Under the pieces are notes generated by a model. It did not search any database and was not told the origin of the DNA. It worked only from the letters and a program-made list of their open reading frames with translations. Below, in pieces: positions 52,986-60,888 of a DNA stretch of 64,000 bases. Position numbers and translations under genes: made by a program. Source of the DNA: Streptomyces odontomachi (GTDB lineage: Bacteria > Actinomycetota > Actinomycetes > Streptomycetales > Streptomycetaceae); contig NZ_JAMJWG010000005.1 in NCBI RefSeq assembly GCF_024435355.1, positions 124,001-188,000 on the forward strand. The letters are read 5' to 3'. Numbering within the stretch: the first letter of the stretch is position 1; each line of letters starts with the position of its first letter.

Positions 52986-53774
52986 TCAGGTGGCTGGTAG
53001 CTGGTATGCGAGCACGTAGGCGTCCGCGGCCATCACGGTGTCGCAGACCTCGACAGCCCGCCCCTCGGTGTCGAACGCGGTACGCACCAGGTGAATGACA
53101 GGCACCCCGGGAGCCAGCCGCAGCGTCTTCACCTCATCCGGTGCCGGCATCCGGGCGCGCACCTCTTCGTCGAAGTGATCCAGGCGGTGCCCCAGCTCCT
53201 CCAGCCGGGCGTAGATGCCGCCGGGGCCCGGGTTCGGCTCGGCGATGGGAGTACCGCGGGCGATGTCCAAAGGCAGGAAGGAGGCGGCGAACTCGACCGG
53301 CTTCCCGTCCAGCAGATACCGGCGCCGCCGAGCGAGAACCTTCCGCGCCGACCCGAGCCGTGCGGAGATCTCCGGGGTGGAGCGCTCCTCGCGTACGACG
53401 AGGTTGTCTACCTCTGGCCGGCTCCCGGCCGCTTCCGCCTCCACCGTGAACGCCGACTTCCCCTGATCCCGATGGCGCCGGGCGAACCGGTCCGAAGCCA
53501 GACGCCGTACCGGCGGCCTGGGCCGAACGAAGACACCGCGCCCATGTTCGGCCGAGGCGAGCCCTTCACTCTGAAGGATGGAAAGCGCGTTGCGAACGGT
53601 CATCCGGGAGACCCCGAAATGGTCGGTCAGCTCCGCCTCGGACGGCAGCTTGGCTCCCTCCGCGAAACGCCCCTTGTCGATGGCTTCCCGCAGCTGGTCG
53701 GCGATCTGCCTGAACACCGCGCGGTCACTGGTGGGGTCCAGCGTCCCGAGAAGCCCGGGAGGGAGAGCCGCCAT
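52986..53774 (-). CDS. GntR/HutC regulator (KorSA-like)
   Basis: A 262-residue regulator. The winged helix is at residues 15-85 (FRQIADQLREAIDKGRFAEG, LTDHFGVSRMTVRNALSILQ), followed by a UTRA ligand-binding domain ending TAFDTEGRAVEVCDTVMAAD. The position and operators resemble KorSA of pSAM2, which represses replication and transfer genes. ATG 53774 (second of two) has AGGAG at 5-nt spacing. A TCTAGACGA half-site precedes it (53789-53801), consistent with autoregulation. Confidence 0.9.
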   Translation of the reverse strand: MAALPPGLLGTLDPTSDRAVFRQIADQLREAIDKGRFAEGAKLPSEAELTDHFGVSRMTVRNALSILQSEGLASAEHGRGVFVRPRPPVRRLASDRFARRHRDQGKSAFTVEAEAAGSRPEVDNLVVREERSTPEISARLGSARKVLARRRRYLLDGKPVEFAASFLPLDIARGTPIAEPNPGPGGIYARLEELGHRLDHFDEEVRARMPAPDEVKTLRLAPGVPVIHLVRTAFDTEGRAVEVCDTVMAADAYVLAYQLPAT

Positions 53775-53788
53775 CATTACTCCTTCAG

Positions 53789-53801
53789 ATATCTAGACGA
53801 C
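53789..53801. promoter_or_regulatory. GntR-type operator site 3 (gntR/NUDIX divergent region)
   Basis: ATATCTAGACGAC shares TCTAGACGA with site 1 (reverse strand TCGTCTAGA). It lies between the divergent gntR and NUDIX genes. Confidence 0.5.
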
Positions 53802-53859
53802 AGGTCGAGTCCTGTTGCTACGGTGGAGAAGCCTAGCCAGCGAGGGAAAGCCGAGAGAC

Positions 53860-54294
53860 GTGAGCACTACCGAGCGCCCGCACTCCGTGAGTGTCGCGGG
53901 AGTCATCATCGACGACCGCGGACGGGCGCTGCTGATCCAGCGCAGGGACAACGGCCACTGGGAGCCACCCGGGGGTGTTCTCGAACCCGGCGAGACCATC
54001 TACGAGGCGCTGCAACGCGAAGTCCTCGAAGAGACCGGCGTCAAGATCGCTCTCCCGGCCACCCTCACCGGCGTCTACAAGAACATGACCGGCTTGATCG
54101 TCTCCCTCGTCTTCCGCTGCGAAGCGGAAGACGGCGCCCCGACGACCGGCGAGGAGACCTACGCGCTGCGCTGGGCCACGCGTGAAGAGGTCACCGACCT
54201 GGCCGATGAGGCTTACGCAATCCGCGTCCTGGATGCCCTGGACGCGGCCTCTCCGCCGGCCGTGCGTGCGCACGACGGCGTGAAACTCGTCTAG
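53860..54294 (+). CDS. NUDIX hydrolase, Pif-like immunity factor
   Basis: A 144-residue NUDIX protein with a complete box: GGVLEPGETIYEALQREVLE followed by ETGV (Gx5Ex7REUxEExGU). In pSAM2 the Pif protein carries a NUDIX motif and blocks redundant transfer between hosts that hold the element; the position beside the GntR gene and inside the element suggests the same role here. GTG 53860; an in-frame start 45 bp upstream adds only unconserved residues. Substrate is unknown. Confidence 0.85.
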   Translation: MSTTERPHSVSVAGVIIDDRGRALLIQRRDNGHWEPPGGVLEPGETIYEALQREVLEETGVKIALPATLTGVYKNMTGLIVSLVFRCEAEDGAPTTGEETYALRWATREEVTDLADEAYAIRVLDALDAASPPAVRAHDGVKLV

Positions 54295-54339
54295 CTCTAA
54301 CTCACTGTCCATAGCGGCCACCAGCACAAAGGAACTTGT

Positions 54340-54804
54340 ATGCACGAGTATATGAGCACAGTGCGGATCTGGGAACTCACCTGCCCCGGACTTCTCGAAG
54401 AAGTAGGCCGCGCCCGCCGCTGGACACGCGATGTCCTCAGCGACAGCCCCCACGCCGACGACGCCGCCCTGATCGTCACCGAGCTGAGCGCCAACGCACT
54501 CCTCCACAGCGACAGCGGCCTCAGCCAGCACTCGTTCAACCTCACCGTCACCCGCACCCCGCAGGCCATCACGATCACAGTGACCGACTCCGGCGGTGCC
54601 CCCACCAGGCCCCACATCCAGCGCCCGCATCGCACGGCCCTGCACGGTCGCGGCCTGGCCCTGGTCGAAGCCCTGGCCGACCGCATGGAAATCCGCAAAG
54701 GCGTCCACGGCCACGCCGTCATCGCCACCCTGCAGAGCCCCAAGCCGAGCAACGACGCATGGCACGCGACCACCGCCACCACCAGGGAGCGTCAGCCATG
54801 CTGA
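54340..54804 (+). CDS. RsbW-like ATP-binding (GHKL) protein
   Basis: A 154-residue HATPase_c_2 protein. The N box is VTELSANALLHSDSG and the G box DSGGAP..GRGLALVEALADRM. Such proteins are anti-sigma-factor kinases (RsbW/SpoIIAB type) or stand-alone ATPases in actinomycetes. AAGGAAC precedes ATG 54340; ATG 54352 (MSTVRI) is an alternative. Its stop overlaps the start of the next gene by 7 nt. Confidence 0.85.
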   Translation: MHEYMSTVRIWELTCPGLLEEVGRARRWTRDVLSDSPHADDAALIVTELSANALLHSDSGLSQHSFNLTVTRTPQAITITVTDSGGAPTRPHIQRPHRTALHGRGLALVEALADRMEIRKGVHGHAVIATLQSPKPSNDAWHATTATTRERQPC

Positions 54805-55199
54805 GACTCCTCCACCCGCAGTCCCCAGCGTCGTTACGGCAGCACAGCACCGTCTACTGGTCAGAAGCCGCCGCCGTCGTCCCACTGGTTAGCACCCACT
54901 GGCTCGGCTCCCACTCAGCCACTACGCCACGACTCGCTATGCGATGGCTCCGTAGCCGAGCACAGGACATCGCCGACCAGCTCGACGCCCCGGCAGCGGC
55001 ACCCGTTGTCCACTGGCTCCAGGACCACGAGGAGCACGAGCACGCCTTACGCCTACTGGCAGTCGGCCGCTCGTATACCTTCACAGCCTTCGAGGACGGC
55101 ACCCGCTACATACTCACGATCCGTCCCACGCTCAGACTCGCCGTCAACCGGCGCCGCCGACAGCGCACTCAGGGCCGACACCGCGCCCAAGGCCACTGA
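54798..55199 (+). CDS. Uncharacterised protein coupled to the ATPase
   Basis: A 133-residue protein with no recognised domain. It begins MLRLLHPQSPASLRQHSTVY and ends in a very basic tail (RRRRQRTQGRHRAQGH). ATG 54798 is inside the preceding gene (ATGCTGA), and GGGAG is at a workable spacing, so it is translationally coupled to the ATPase and probably acts with it. Confidence 0.6.
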   Translation: MLRLLHPQSPASLRQHSTVYWSEAAAVVPLVSTHWLGSHSATTPRLAMRWLRSRAQDIADQLDAPAAAPVVHWLQDHEEHEHALRLLAVGRSYTFTAFEDGTRYILTIRPTLRLAVNRRRRQRTQGRHRAQGH

Positions 55200-55401
55200 G
55201 TTACAACTTTCTCTACGACTTCAAGGCGGCTCGCTTACGCTCGCCGCGCGCGGCCCGGGCCCCGGCCGGGCCTGCGCTCACGTCTCCGCCCCGCTCCAGC
55301 CCGGCCGGCGCCCGTGCCGCGTACACAGCGATCAGCCGGATGACGTCAGAGAAGGGGTACATCGTGGCTGGGGCGGTCGGCTCCGCGGCTTTACGCAGCC
55401 A

Positions 55402-55511
55402 CTTTGGCGCGAGCCTCGAAGATCGGGGCCCCACATCGGGCACTGCGGGCAGGCAAGGAGCCAGCCCGATCCGCGAGCGAGCGTAAGGGGCCCCGATCGC
55501 TCACGCCAAAG
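55402..55511. repeat. Large inverted repeat between convergent genes
   Basis: CTTTGGCG (55402-55409) and CGCCAAAG (55504-55511) are the outer arms; GATCGGGGCCCC (55421-55432) and GGGGCCCCGATC (55487-55498) are the inner arms, 12 bp perfect. It lies in the gap 55200-55587, which has no gene. It may be a bidirectional terminator or a replication/transfer structure of the element. Confidence 0.7.
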
Positions 55512-55587
55512 CAGCTCCAGCCCAAAGCCGCTACGCCGACCTTTCCGCACAGCTCTCGCATAGTGAGTAGTCATCATCAACACTCAT

Positions 55588-56742
55588 TTACGCACTTGCA
55601 CACAGGCTCTGACGAATCAAAGATGGGCAGGCGCTTATTGCCTCATCCAAAAGGATTTCTAGGATTACAGCATGACGACTCTCGTTTATATTTATGGCTT
55701 TATTCCATGCGGATGGCTCATATCTCGCCAGCATGGATAGTCCGTACAGTATCGCCCACCATGCAATAATGGGGTGAAGCGGTTTGATGTTCCCTGTGAT
55801 AGCCGGGAATGCGACACGCATCCCGAGACTTGGGTATGTGAAGGAAATTTTCCGAAGGGCTACATTGCGCGGAAACTCCGAAGGATGATTGAATCCAAAA
55901 CCCTCGACCGGCAGGCGTTCTTCGAGCTCCATGGCGATCTGCACTCCGCCGTCGTGCGCTTTTTCTATCCTCGGTTTATCACCCCACGAAATGCTGTGCG
56001 ACTCCCTTCCGGACGATAGCGGTGGTTCTATGGCGGCAAAGCGGTGGCACTTCAAAGATGGATAGTGGCTCAAGTATTCGATTACTTCACGCTCGGCCTC
56101 CGCTCCATACCCCCGATGGCCCGCCCAGCCTTTAGTATGGGTGAAGTCGTGGGGTAGTCCCCAAACGAGCGCCGTCGTAGACGTCTTTCCAGTGAAATTG
56201 GCATCTTCTATAAATAGAGCCGGATAGGGTGCCAATCGTGAGATTTGCAGCTGGCCGCGCAATTCAGGAATCAGGTACCAGAGCTGCTGCATCGTGACCT
56301 TCGCAGGAATCGAAGGTGAGTCGAGAGCCTGAGCAACACGCAAGAGGCTAGGATTCCTGTCAGGCGCCATGGAGCCATGATCTGAAACCGCAATATTTTC
56401 GACTGGGCCGCCCAATCCTGTAGCGCGAATCCCGTGCCCACTAAGTGCCCACTCGTTGTTGCTCAGTTTTTGGCTCGCTGCGGTTATCGCCCTACCGGCT
56501 TGACTTAATCCATAGAATAGGAGCAAGGGTTTTGATTCATATCCCGCACCCTCTGCCGCTCGAAACAGTTGCTCCGATTGCTCTAATGCAGAGCGGAATG
56601 AATCGGTGCGGGCGCTAGTGGGGCATGGGGGATTTGCTCGCAAAGCCCTAAGTTCTATCCAGGCGTCCCGCTTGGTTACTACTTCTAGGTTTTCTGGCTG
56701 CCCGCCATCAAACGGATACCATCGCGAGATTGATACCCCCAT
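55588..56742 (-). CDS. YaaC-like protein (AT-rich cargo)
   Basis: A 384-residue cytoplasmic protein. Blocks LLLFYGLSQAGRAITAASQK and HPIIAWWAILYGLSMLARYE followed by PSAWNKAININES match the YaaC family. ATG 56742 has AAAGG at 7-nt spacing; an upstream in-frame start is less good. The base composition is markedly more AT-rich than any neighbour, so it was probably acquired separately. YaaC function is unknown; as a lone cargo gene on a conjugative element, a defence or fitness role is only a guess. Confidence 0.75.
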   Translation of the reverse strand: MGVSISRWYPFDGGQPENLEVVTKRDAWIELRALRANPPCPTSARTDSFRSALEQSEQLFRAAEGAGYESKPLLLFYGLSQAGRAITAASQKLSNNEWALSGHGIRATGLGGPVENIAVSDHGSMAPDRNPSLLRVAQALDSPSIPAKVTMQQLWYLIPELRGQLQISRLAPYPALFIEDANFTGKTSTTALVWGLPHDFTHTKGWAGHRGYGAEAEREVIEYLSHYPSLKCHRFAAIEPPLSSGRESHSISWGDKPRIEKAHDGGVQIAMELEERLPVEGFGFNHPSEFPRNVALRKISFTYPSLGMRVAFPAITGNIKPLHPIIAWWAILYGLSMLARYEPSAWNKAININESRHAVILEILLDEAISACPSLIRQSLCASA

Positions 56743-57063
56743 GCCGAAACCTTTCTGGCGTGCGTTTATCTGTAGAGTGCGATACTTACACATCAGACTG
56801 GTTCTCGCCTGCTCTTTTTTCGCTCAGGACGTCCACTCCCGCAGAGACCTAGGGAACAGTGGCCATGATGAGAAGGGCCGGACACGTGCCAGAACCGTGC
56901 CAGGTCGTACGGGAAGGCACGGGGAACACCGGGGACAGCCTCGACTGTCAACGGCAGAAGAGGCGAGGCCAGAGCACACGATCTTCCCAAGCTGATGGGT
57001 CAGCTGACTGGGCAGCTCTCTTATCTATTGAGTCGTGATCGTCGGCAGGGCAGGATGCCCTCC

Positions 57064-57354
57064 ATGGTCACTCCGTTCATCAACGTCCACGGGAAGGCCG
57101 AGGACGGCCCGCACCGCTGTCCCTGCTGTGGCTTCCTGACGCTCGATGAGCGTGGCAACTTCGAGATCTGTCCTGTGTGCTTCTGGGAGGACGACGGGCA
57201 GGACGACCACGATGCTGACCGGGTTCGAGGCGGCCCGAACGGCCGGCTCAGCCTCACGGAGGCCCGCCGGAACTTCCATGTGATGGGGGCCTGTGACGAG
57301 CGGTGTACCGCGTTCGTACGCGAGCCTCTGCCGGACGAACACCCAGCGGTCTGA
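57064..57354 (+). CDS. CPCC-family cysteine-rich protein
   Basis: A 96-residue protein with CPCCGFLTLDERGNFEICPVC as its core: two CxxC pairs (zinc ribbon) followed by FWEDDGQDD. The CPCC family is widespread and uncharacterised. ATG 57064 is preferred on spacing to GCAGG; ATG 57055 is possible. It is the last gene of the element before attR, and its stop codon is inside the TGACATC motif. Confidence 0.85.
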   Translation: MVTPFINVHGKAEDGPHRCPCCGFLTLDERGNFEICPVCFWEDDGQDDHDADRVRGGPNGRLSLTEARRNFHVMGACDERCTAFVREPLPDEHPAV

Positions 57355-57375
57355 CATCACCAGCTGACATCAACG
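57352..57375. repeat. Paired TGACATC motif near attR
   Basis: TGACATC at 57352 and 57365, 13-bp spacing, second followed by AACG; matches the pair near attL (46664). Confidence 0.55.
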
Positions 57376-57469
57376 AGGGCAGACGGCCGCGGATCCCGGC
57401 GCCCTGGACTGGATTCCGAACCGTCTGGAGGGCAGGGCTCTGAGCGGCCCGCAAGGCGCATGGATCGAA

Positions 57470-57512
57470 CTCCTAAAGCGGGTGTCGCAGGTTCGAATCC
57501 TGCCGGGGGCAC
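57470..57512 (+). other. attR of the integrative element
   Basis: Exact second copy of the 43-bp core (CTCCTAAAGCGG to GGGGGCAC). It corresponds to the 3' part of the tRNA only; the 5' part is absent, so it is not a functional tRNA. Confidence 0.93.
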
Positions 57513-57541
57513 CAGCGCCGCCGACGCGGCAAGCATGACAA

Positions 57542-57582
57542 AGGCCCAGGTGAGCCGGTATGCGACCGGCTCACCTGGGCCT
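57542..57582 (+). terminator. Terminator of the tRNA locus, displaced by integration
   Basis: AGGCCCAGGTGAGCCGGT (57542-57559) pairs perfectly over 18 bp with 57565-57582 around ATGCG. It lies 30 bp past attR, where it would follow the tRNA in the empty site. Confidence 0.85.
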
Positions 57583-57983
57583 CACTCATGTGCGGGCACG
57601 GATCATGGAGCCGGAGCCGGAGCCGGAGCCGGAGTCGTCATGTCGGATCAGGTGATCTTTTTGGCTCGGACCGTCTTCGTTGCGTGGCTTTCGCTCCTTG
57701 CCACGCCCTCGAATCTGCTGGGCCATGTCGGCGGCCATCCGAGTCGATGAGAGGCTATGCGACACTCCCGTGGGAGTCGGGGGGCAGGAATGCTGGATTA
57801 CCGCACCGCTACGGTGGCTGTCCTAATCGATTCGGGATGGTCATCACCAATGTAATCCGTCAGGCGGTCCTCGGGCCTGCGTACGCAGGTGATCCGCACG
57901 CCTGCGTACGGCGTGGGTTGGACCGCACTTGCGGAGATGAACAGCGTCGTAATCACCCCGAATCAATCCTTGGTAGACCGCAA

Positions 57984-58022
57984 CCGCAGGAACAAGGATC
58001 TCGACGATCCTTGTTCCTGCGG
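57984..58022. terminator. Perfect 17-bp hairpin
   Basis: CCGCAGGAACAAGGATC (57984-58000) pairs perfectly with 58006-58022 around TCGAC. Strong enough to be a terminator or the end of a small mobile element. Confidence 0.7.
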
Positions 58023-58102
58023 GTCAGAGCGCATTTTCGCTTACCTGATCAGCCACCCGGCATTGCACTTGGAGAAAGTTCGAGATCAGTAGGAGGCGTG
58101 GG

Positions 58103-58210
58103 GCCCCCGACCTGATCACCGCAGTCCGCCAGGGTCTACGCCAATTCCAATACCGCCACAACGTCCTGGATGGGTTCCTCACCGGCACCGGCCTGCGCAC
58201 ACCACCATGA
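58103..58210 (+). pseudogene. Possible 3' coding remnant
   Basis: One frame reads APDLITAVRQGLRQFQYRHN and continues as a plausible C-terminus (VLDGFLTGTGLRTPP) to a stop. The N-terminal part is missing upstream. It may be the tail of a transposase or other broken gene. The family is not recognised. Confidence 0.3.
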
Positions 58211-58221
58211 CGCATTCAAGA

Positions 58222-59073
58222 TCAGTACGCACGTGCGCCATCGTGTGTGTCGTCCGCCGGCTGGCGTCCGAGGTGGTAGCCCAGGCGCAATTCGTAGTCG
58301 CCCGGCTGATTGCGTCCTGCGGCGGTGGCAGCCGGAAGCCTGCGCTGGGAACCCGGCCAGCCGAAGGAGTGCATGTAGAGGTCGTAGGAGGACTGCAGAT
58401 CCTCCGCGGACGGCAGCGTGGACCGGTTGACCTGCTGTTTGACGGCGGCGATCGATTCCTTGTCAAAGGAGGCGATCCGGCGGGCCAGGGTGTCGACGAA
58501 CGCGTCGAGTTCACTGTCGGGGACCGTACGGTTGACCCAGCCGTACCGCTCGGCCAGCTCACCCGAGTAGTCGTCACTGGACAAGGCCACCTCCAGCGCC
58601 CGGGCACGGCCGAGCAGCCGGGGCAGATGTTCAAGGCCACCGCCGCCAGGCAGGTTGCCGTTGGCGGTCTCGGGCTGGCAGAACAGCGCCCGCTCACTGG
58701 CGAATCGCATGTCCATCGCCTGGATCAGCTCACTGCCGACCCCCCTGACGCGGCCCCTGACCTTGGCGACCGAGACGACCGGCAGACGTGACAGGCGGGT
58801 GCTGGCGTCAATCAGGAGCGGGTGGCCGCTGGCGCCCAGTTCCTTGGGAGTCTCAGCCACCCTGGAGGTGTCGTAGTGGTTCAGGAAGTAGTCGCTGTTC
58901 GCCGACTCGAACACGGACACCCGCAGCTCCGAAGCAGCCTCCATCTGATCGACCAGTCTCGGAAGCTCGGTGAGCATCTCTGGGGACACCAGGTTGATCG
59001 GCGGGCTGTCGAACGTGATCCTCCACAAACGCCTGGTCTCGGCGGTCACAGAGAAATGCGTCCATTTCTTCAC
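58222..59073 (-). CDS. Enoyl-CoA hydratase/isomerase family protein
   Basis: A 283-residue crotonase-fold protein. N-terminal ITFDSPPINLVSPEM, the oxyanion-hole region VAKVRGRVRGVGSELIQAMD and the catalytic-Glu region FCQPETANGNLPGGGGLEHL are visible; the normally Gly-Ala-rich HxxxGGG part is present as RGVGSEL. GTG 59073 with GGAGA upstream. It may act in fatty-acid or other acyl-CoA breakdown. Isolated on this side of the element. Confidence 0.9.
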   Translation of the reverse strand: MKKWTHFSVTAETRRLWRITFDSPPINLVSPEMLTELPRLVDQMEAASELRVSVFESANSDYFLNHYDTSRVAETPKELGASGHPLLIDASTRLSRLPVVSVAKVRGRVRGVGSELIQAMDMRFASERALFCQPETANGNLPGGGGLEHLPRLLGRARALEVALSSDDYSGELAERYGWVNRTVPDSELDAFVDTLARRIASFDKESIAAVKQQVNRSTLPSAEDLQSSYDLYMHSFGWPGSQRRLPAATAAGRNQPGDYELRLGYHLGRQPADDTHDGARAY

Positions 59074-59762
59074 GGAATCGTCTCCTTGGCCTGCAGCTCC
59101 ATACCTCTGATCACACGTTGCCGTGCTGGCCGCCGGGGGTGGCCGTTCTCAGGCCGATTCGCGTGATTATCCGCGCGACAGGGTGATGCGGCCCAGGTCC
59201 ACGACGGCGCGGCGGACAGATCACGGACACTGGTTCAGCCGATCGGCGCAGTTCAGAAGACTGCGGCAGGCGACATCGCGCGCTGAATCTCAGTAGCCGC
59301 CCGTCGCCCCGATCGATCCGGCCTCGGCAACGCCGTACTGCGGCCAGCGGCGTTCGAGGTTTTCTGGGACCCGCCATCCGTATGGCACCGACTCGCACGG
59401 ACAGCTACGCCGACTGCGGCATAACCGCCCTCTCTCCCGACCGCCGCCGGATCGCGGTGCTCGCGGCCACGAACGCCGGCTGGTGCTGTGACCTATGGTT
59501 GCCGCGGTCCCGTGCGTCACGTGGCCCAGGACTCCCAGGACGCCCAGGGCGGCCGACGACGACCATCGGGCGCCCGACCTCACCGCCTCTGACCAGGGAA
59601 GACCCAGCTTCCCGAGACCCCTGGCGACACCGGGGCCCAGTACCGATGCTTTCGTTGGCAAGCCTCGCAGCTCACGGATTTCGTGCATGGCGGACATCGT
59701 CGTGCCCGCCGCGCACTGCGAGAACGTCTGCGGGGTCCCCATCAAGCGAATGTCCGTCCACC
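59074..59762. other. Gap without a convincing gene
   Basis: About 690 bp upstream of the crotonase and downstream of the DUF4240 gene. Several open frames exist but their sequence is Arg/Pro-rich shadow-like; no family was recognised. A purine-poor patch GACTCCCAGGACGCCCAGG near 59530 is a short direct repeat. Confidence 0.4.
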
Positions 59763-60230
59763 TCAGCCCTCCAGGTTCGGCCATCCATCTCTGTTGGAGT
59801 AGCTCTCGAAGCAGTACCGGGTTGAGCGGTCCCACTTCTTTCCGGTAGCGAGTTCGTATGCCTGATCCGGCACGTACAGCAGCCATTCCCCGAGGCACTC
59901 GGTGGCGGTGTACGGGGCGAACTTGCCGACGTCGAAGAAGACGCCTTCCCATTCCGCTTGCCCAGCGGCGACGACAGCGCAACGGGCGTACAGGAACCCG
60001 TCGCCAGACTGCGGGAATGGCTCGCCGGTCCGGCCCGTCATGTCGGCAACGGGAAGCATCCCGAACTTCTCTTGGTCCAGGCGGTACAGAGCCTCGGCAT
60101 GTCGTTCCGCGAAGCCGATGATGTCGGGGACGGAACGGCGGCTCAGCTCATCGGCCAGGCACCGGCAACTCGCCTGCGTAGCCCTGCCGTTCAGGGTGGC
60201 TATCAGCTCCCAGAAGGCGGCCCATGTCAT
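59763..60230 (-). CDS. DUF4240 protein
   Basis: A 155-residue protein: MTWAAFWELIATLNGRATQ, ADELSRRSVPDIIGFAERHA then DGFLYARCAVVAAGQAEWEG match DUF4240, a family of small uncharacterised soluble proteins common in Streptomyces. ATG 60230 begins the family; a longer reading upstream is not supported. Its upstream side carries a TGACATC pair like those beside the element's att sites. Confidence 0.8.
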   Translation of the reverse strand: MTWAAFWELIATLNGRATQASCRCLADELSRRSVPDIIGFAERHAEALYRLDQEKFGMLPVADMTGRTGEPFPQSGDGFLYARCAVVAAGQAEWEGVFFDVGKFAPYTATECLGEWLLYVPDQAYELATGKKWDRSTRYCFESYSNRDGWPNLEG

Positions 60231-60888
60231 TCTCACTGGCGCAGCATGCCAGAGCCATCTGACATCCACGGCTGACGTCAACAAGGCTGGAGACGGCGGC
60301 ATATATCGCAGTATCTCCGGGGCGGCCGTCGGACCAGTCGTCGACGGGGCCGGGCGTTGAACCGTGCAGGCAGGTCGCTCCTGCGTCAGACCGGAGCGGA
60401 ACCGTAGCGGACGGGGCAACGTGCCGAGTTCGTCCATGCCGTGCCGGTCTTCTCCGTTGCCGAGTGCGCTGTTCAACGTGCCTGTCGAGGCGACCGGTCA
60501 CATATGGCCGCCCCGTGATCTGTGCGCTGAACAGCATCGATGGCACCATCGCCAACTGGATCACCGGGCTGAGGGCCACCCGGCGCCGGAGACGGCGGCC
60601 AGGTGGGAGACCCGCAGCTGAAACGGAAACTGTGGCGAACCCTGGCGAACCAGGGCGGCGAATTCGTCGGGAACGCGCGGCGGGAGACCGCGGCGGGAGA
60701 CCGCGGCGGGAATCCGACCGACGCGACCCGCCAGTGACGCGGGGCGCGGGGCGCCTATGGGCCGTGGGCACCGTCGTCTGGTGGCCGTCGTGTGGTGGCC
60801 GTCATCCGGTGGCCGTCCTCGGGTGGCCGGTGGTCCCTACGGCGGGTGGTCGCTGCGGCCCGCCGGCGTCGAGAAGGGGAAAAGGGAA
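60231..60888. other. Gap with TGACATC pair, no convincing gene
   Basis: A TGACATC/TGACGTC pair with the same 13-bp spacing (60260, 60273) as near attL and attR, 2.7 kb outside the element. The remaining sequence has tandem ATCC/GTGGCCGT-like repeats (60757-60830) before the first S12 gene. A reading GTIANWITGLRATRRRR (about 60550) could be a gene remnant. Confidence 0.4.

Larger units (their letters stand above)
46549..57512. mobile_element. pSAM2-type actinomycete integrative and conjugative element
   Basis: An 11-kb element flanked by 43-bp direct repeats of the tRNA-Arg 3' end. The gene set and order (int, xis, rep, small Spd proteins, FtsK-type Tra ATPase, GntR regulator, NUDIX protein) match pSAM2-like AICEs, which excise, replicate by rolling circle and transfer double-stranded DNA from hypha to hypha. 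Accessory genes are an RsbW-like ATPase pair, a YaaC-like gene of lower GC and a CPCC gene. All core genes look intact apart from the rep start codon. Confidence 0.93.
57513..58221. other. Flank of the element without a convincing gene
   Basis: Holds two strong hairpins (57542-57582, 57984-58022), a run of GGAGCC hexamers at about 57607-57632, a CCTGCGTACGCAGG palindrome near 57876 and a possible coding remnant at 58103-58210. Short readings exist but none looks like a real gene. Confidence 0.5.

Noticed and set aside
57470..57512. Second tRNA-Arg gene
   Set aside because: Only the anticodon-to-3' part is present; the acceptor 5' strand and D arm are missing, so it is the attR duplicate.
57889..58092. 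A 67-codon forward gene
   Set aside because: It crosses a perfect 17-bp hairpin and has no family resemblance or ribosome site.
59290..59982. Reverse-strand gene in the 59.1-59.8 kb gap
   Set aside because: It overlaps the DUF4240 gene in another frame and its composition is like antisense shadow.
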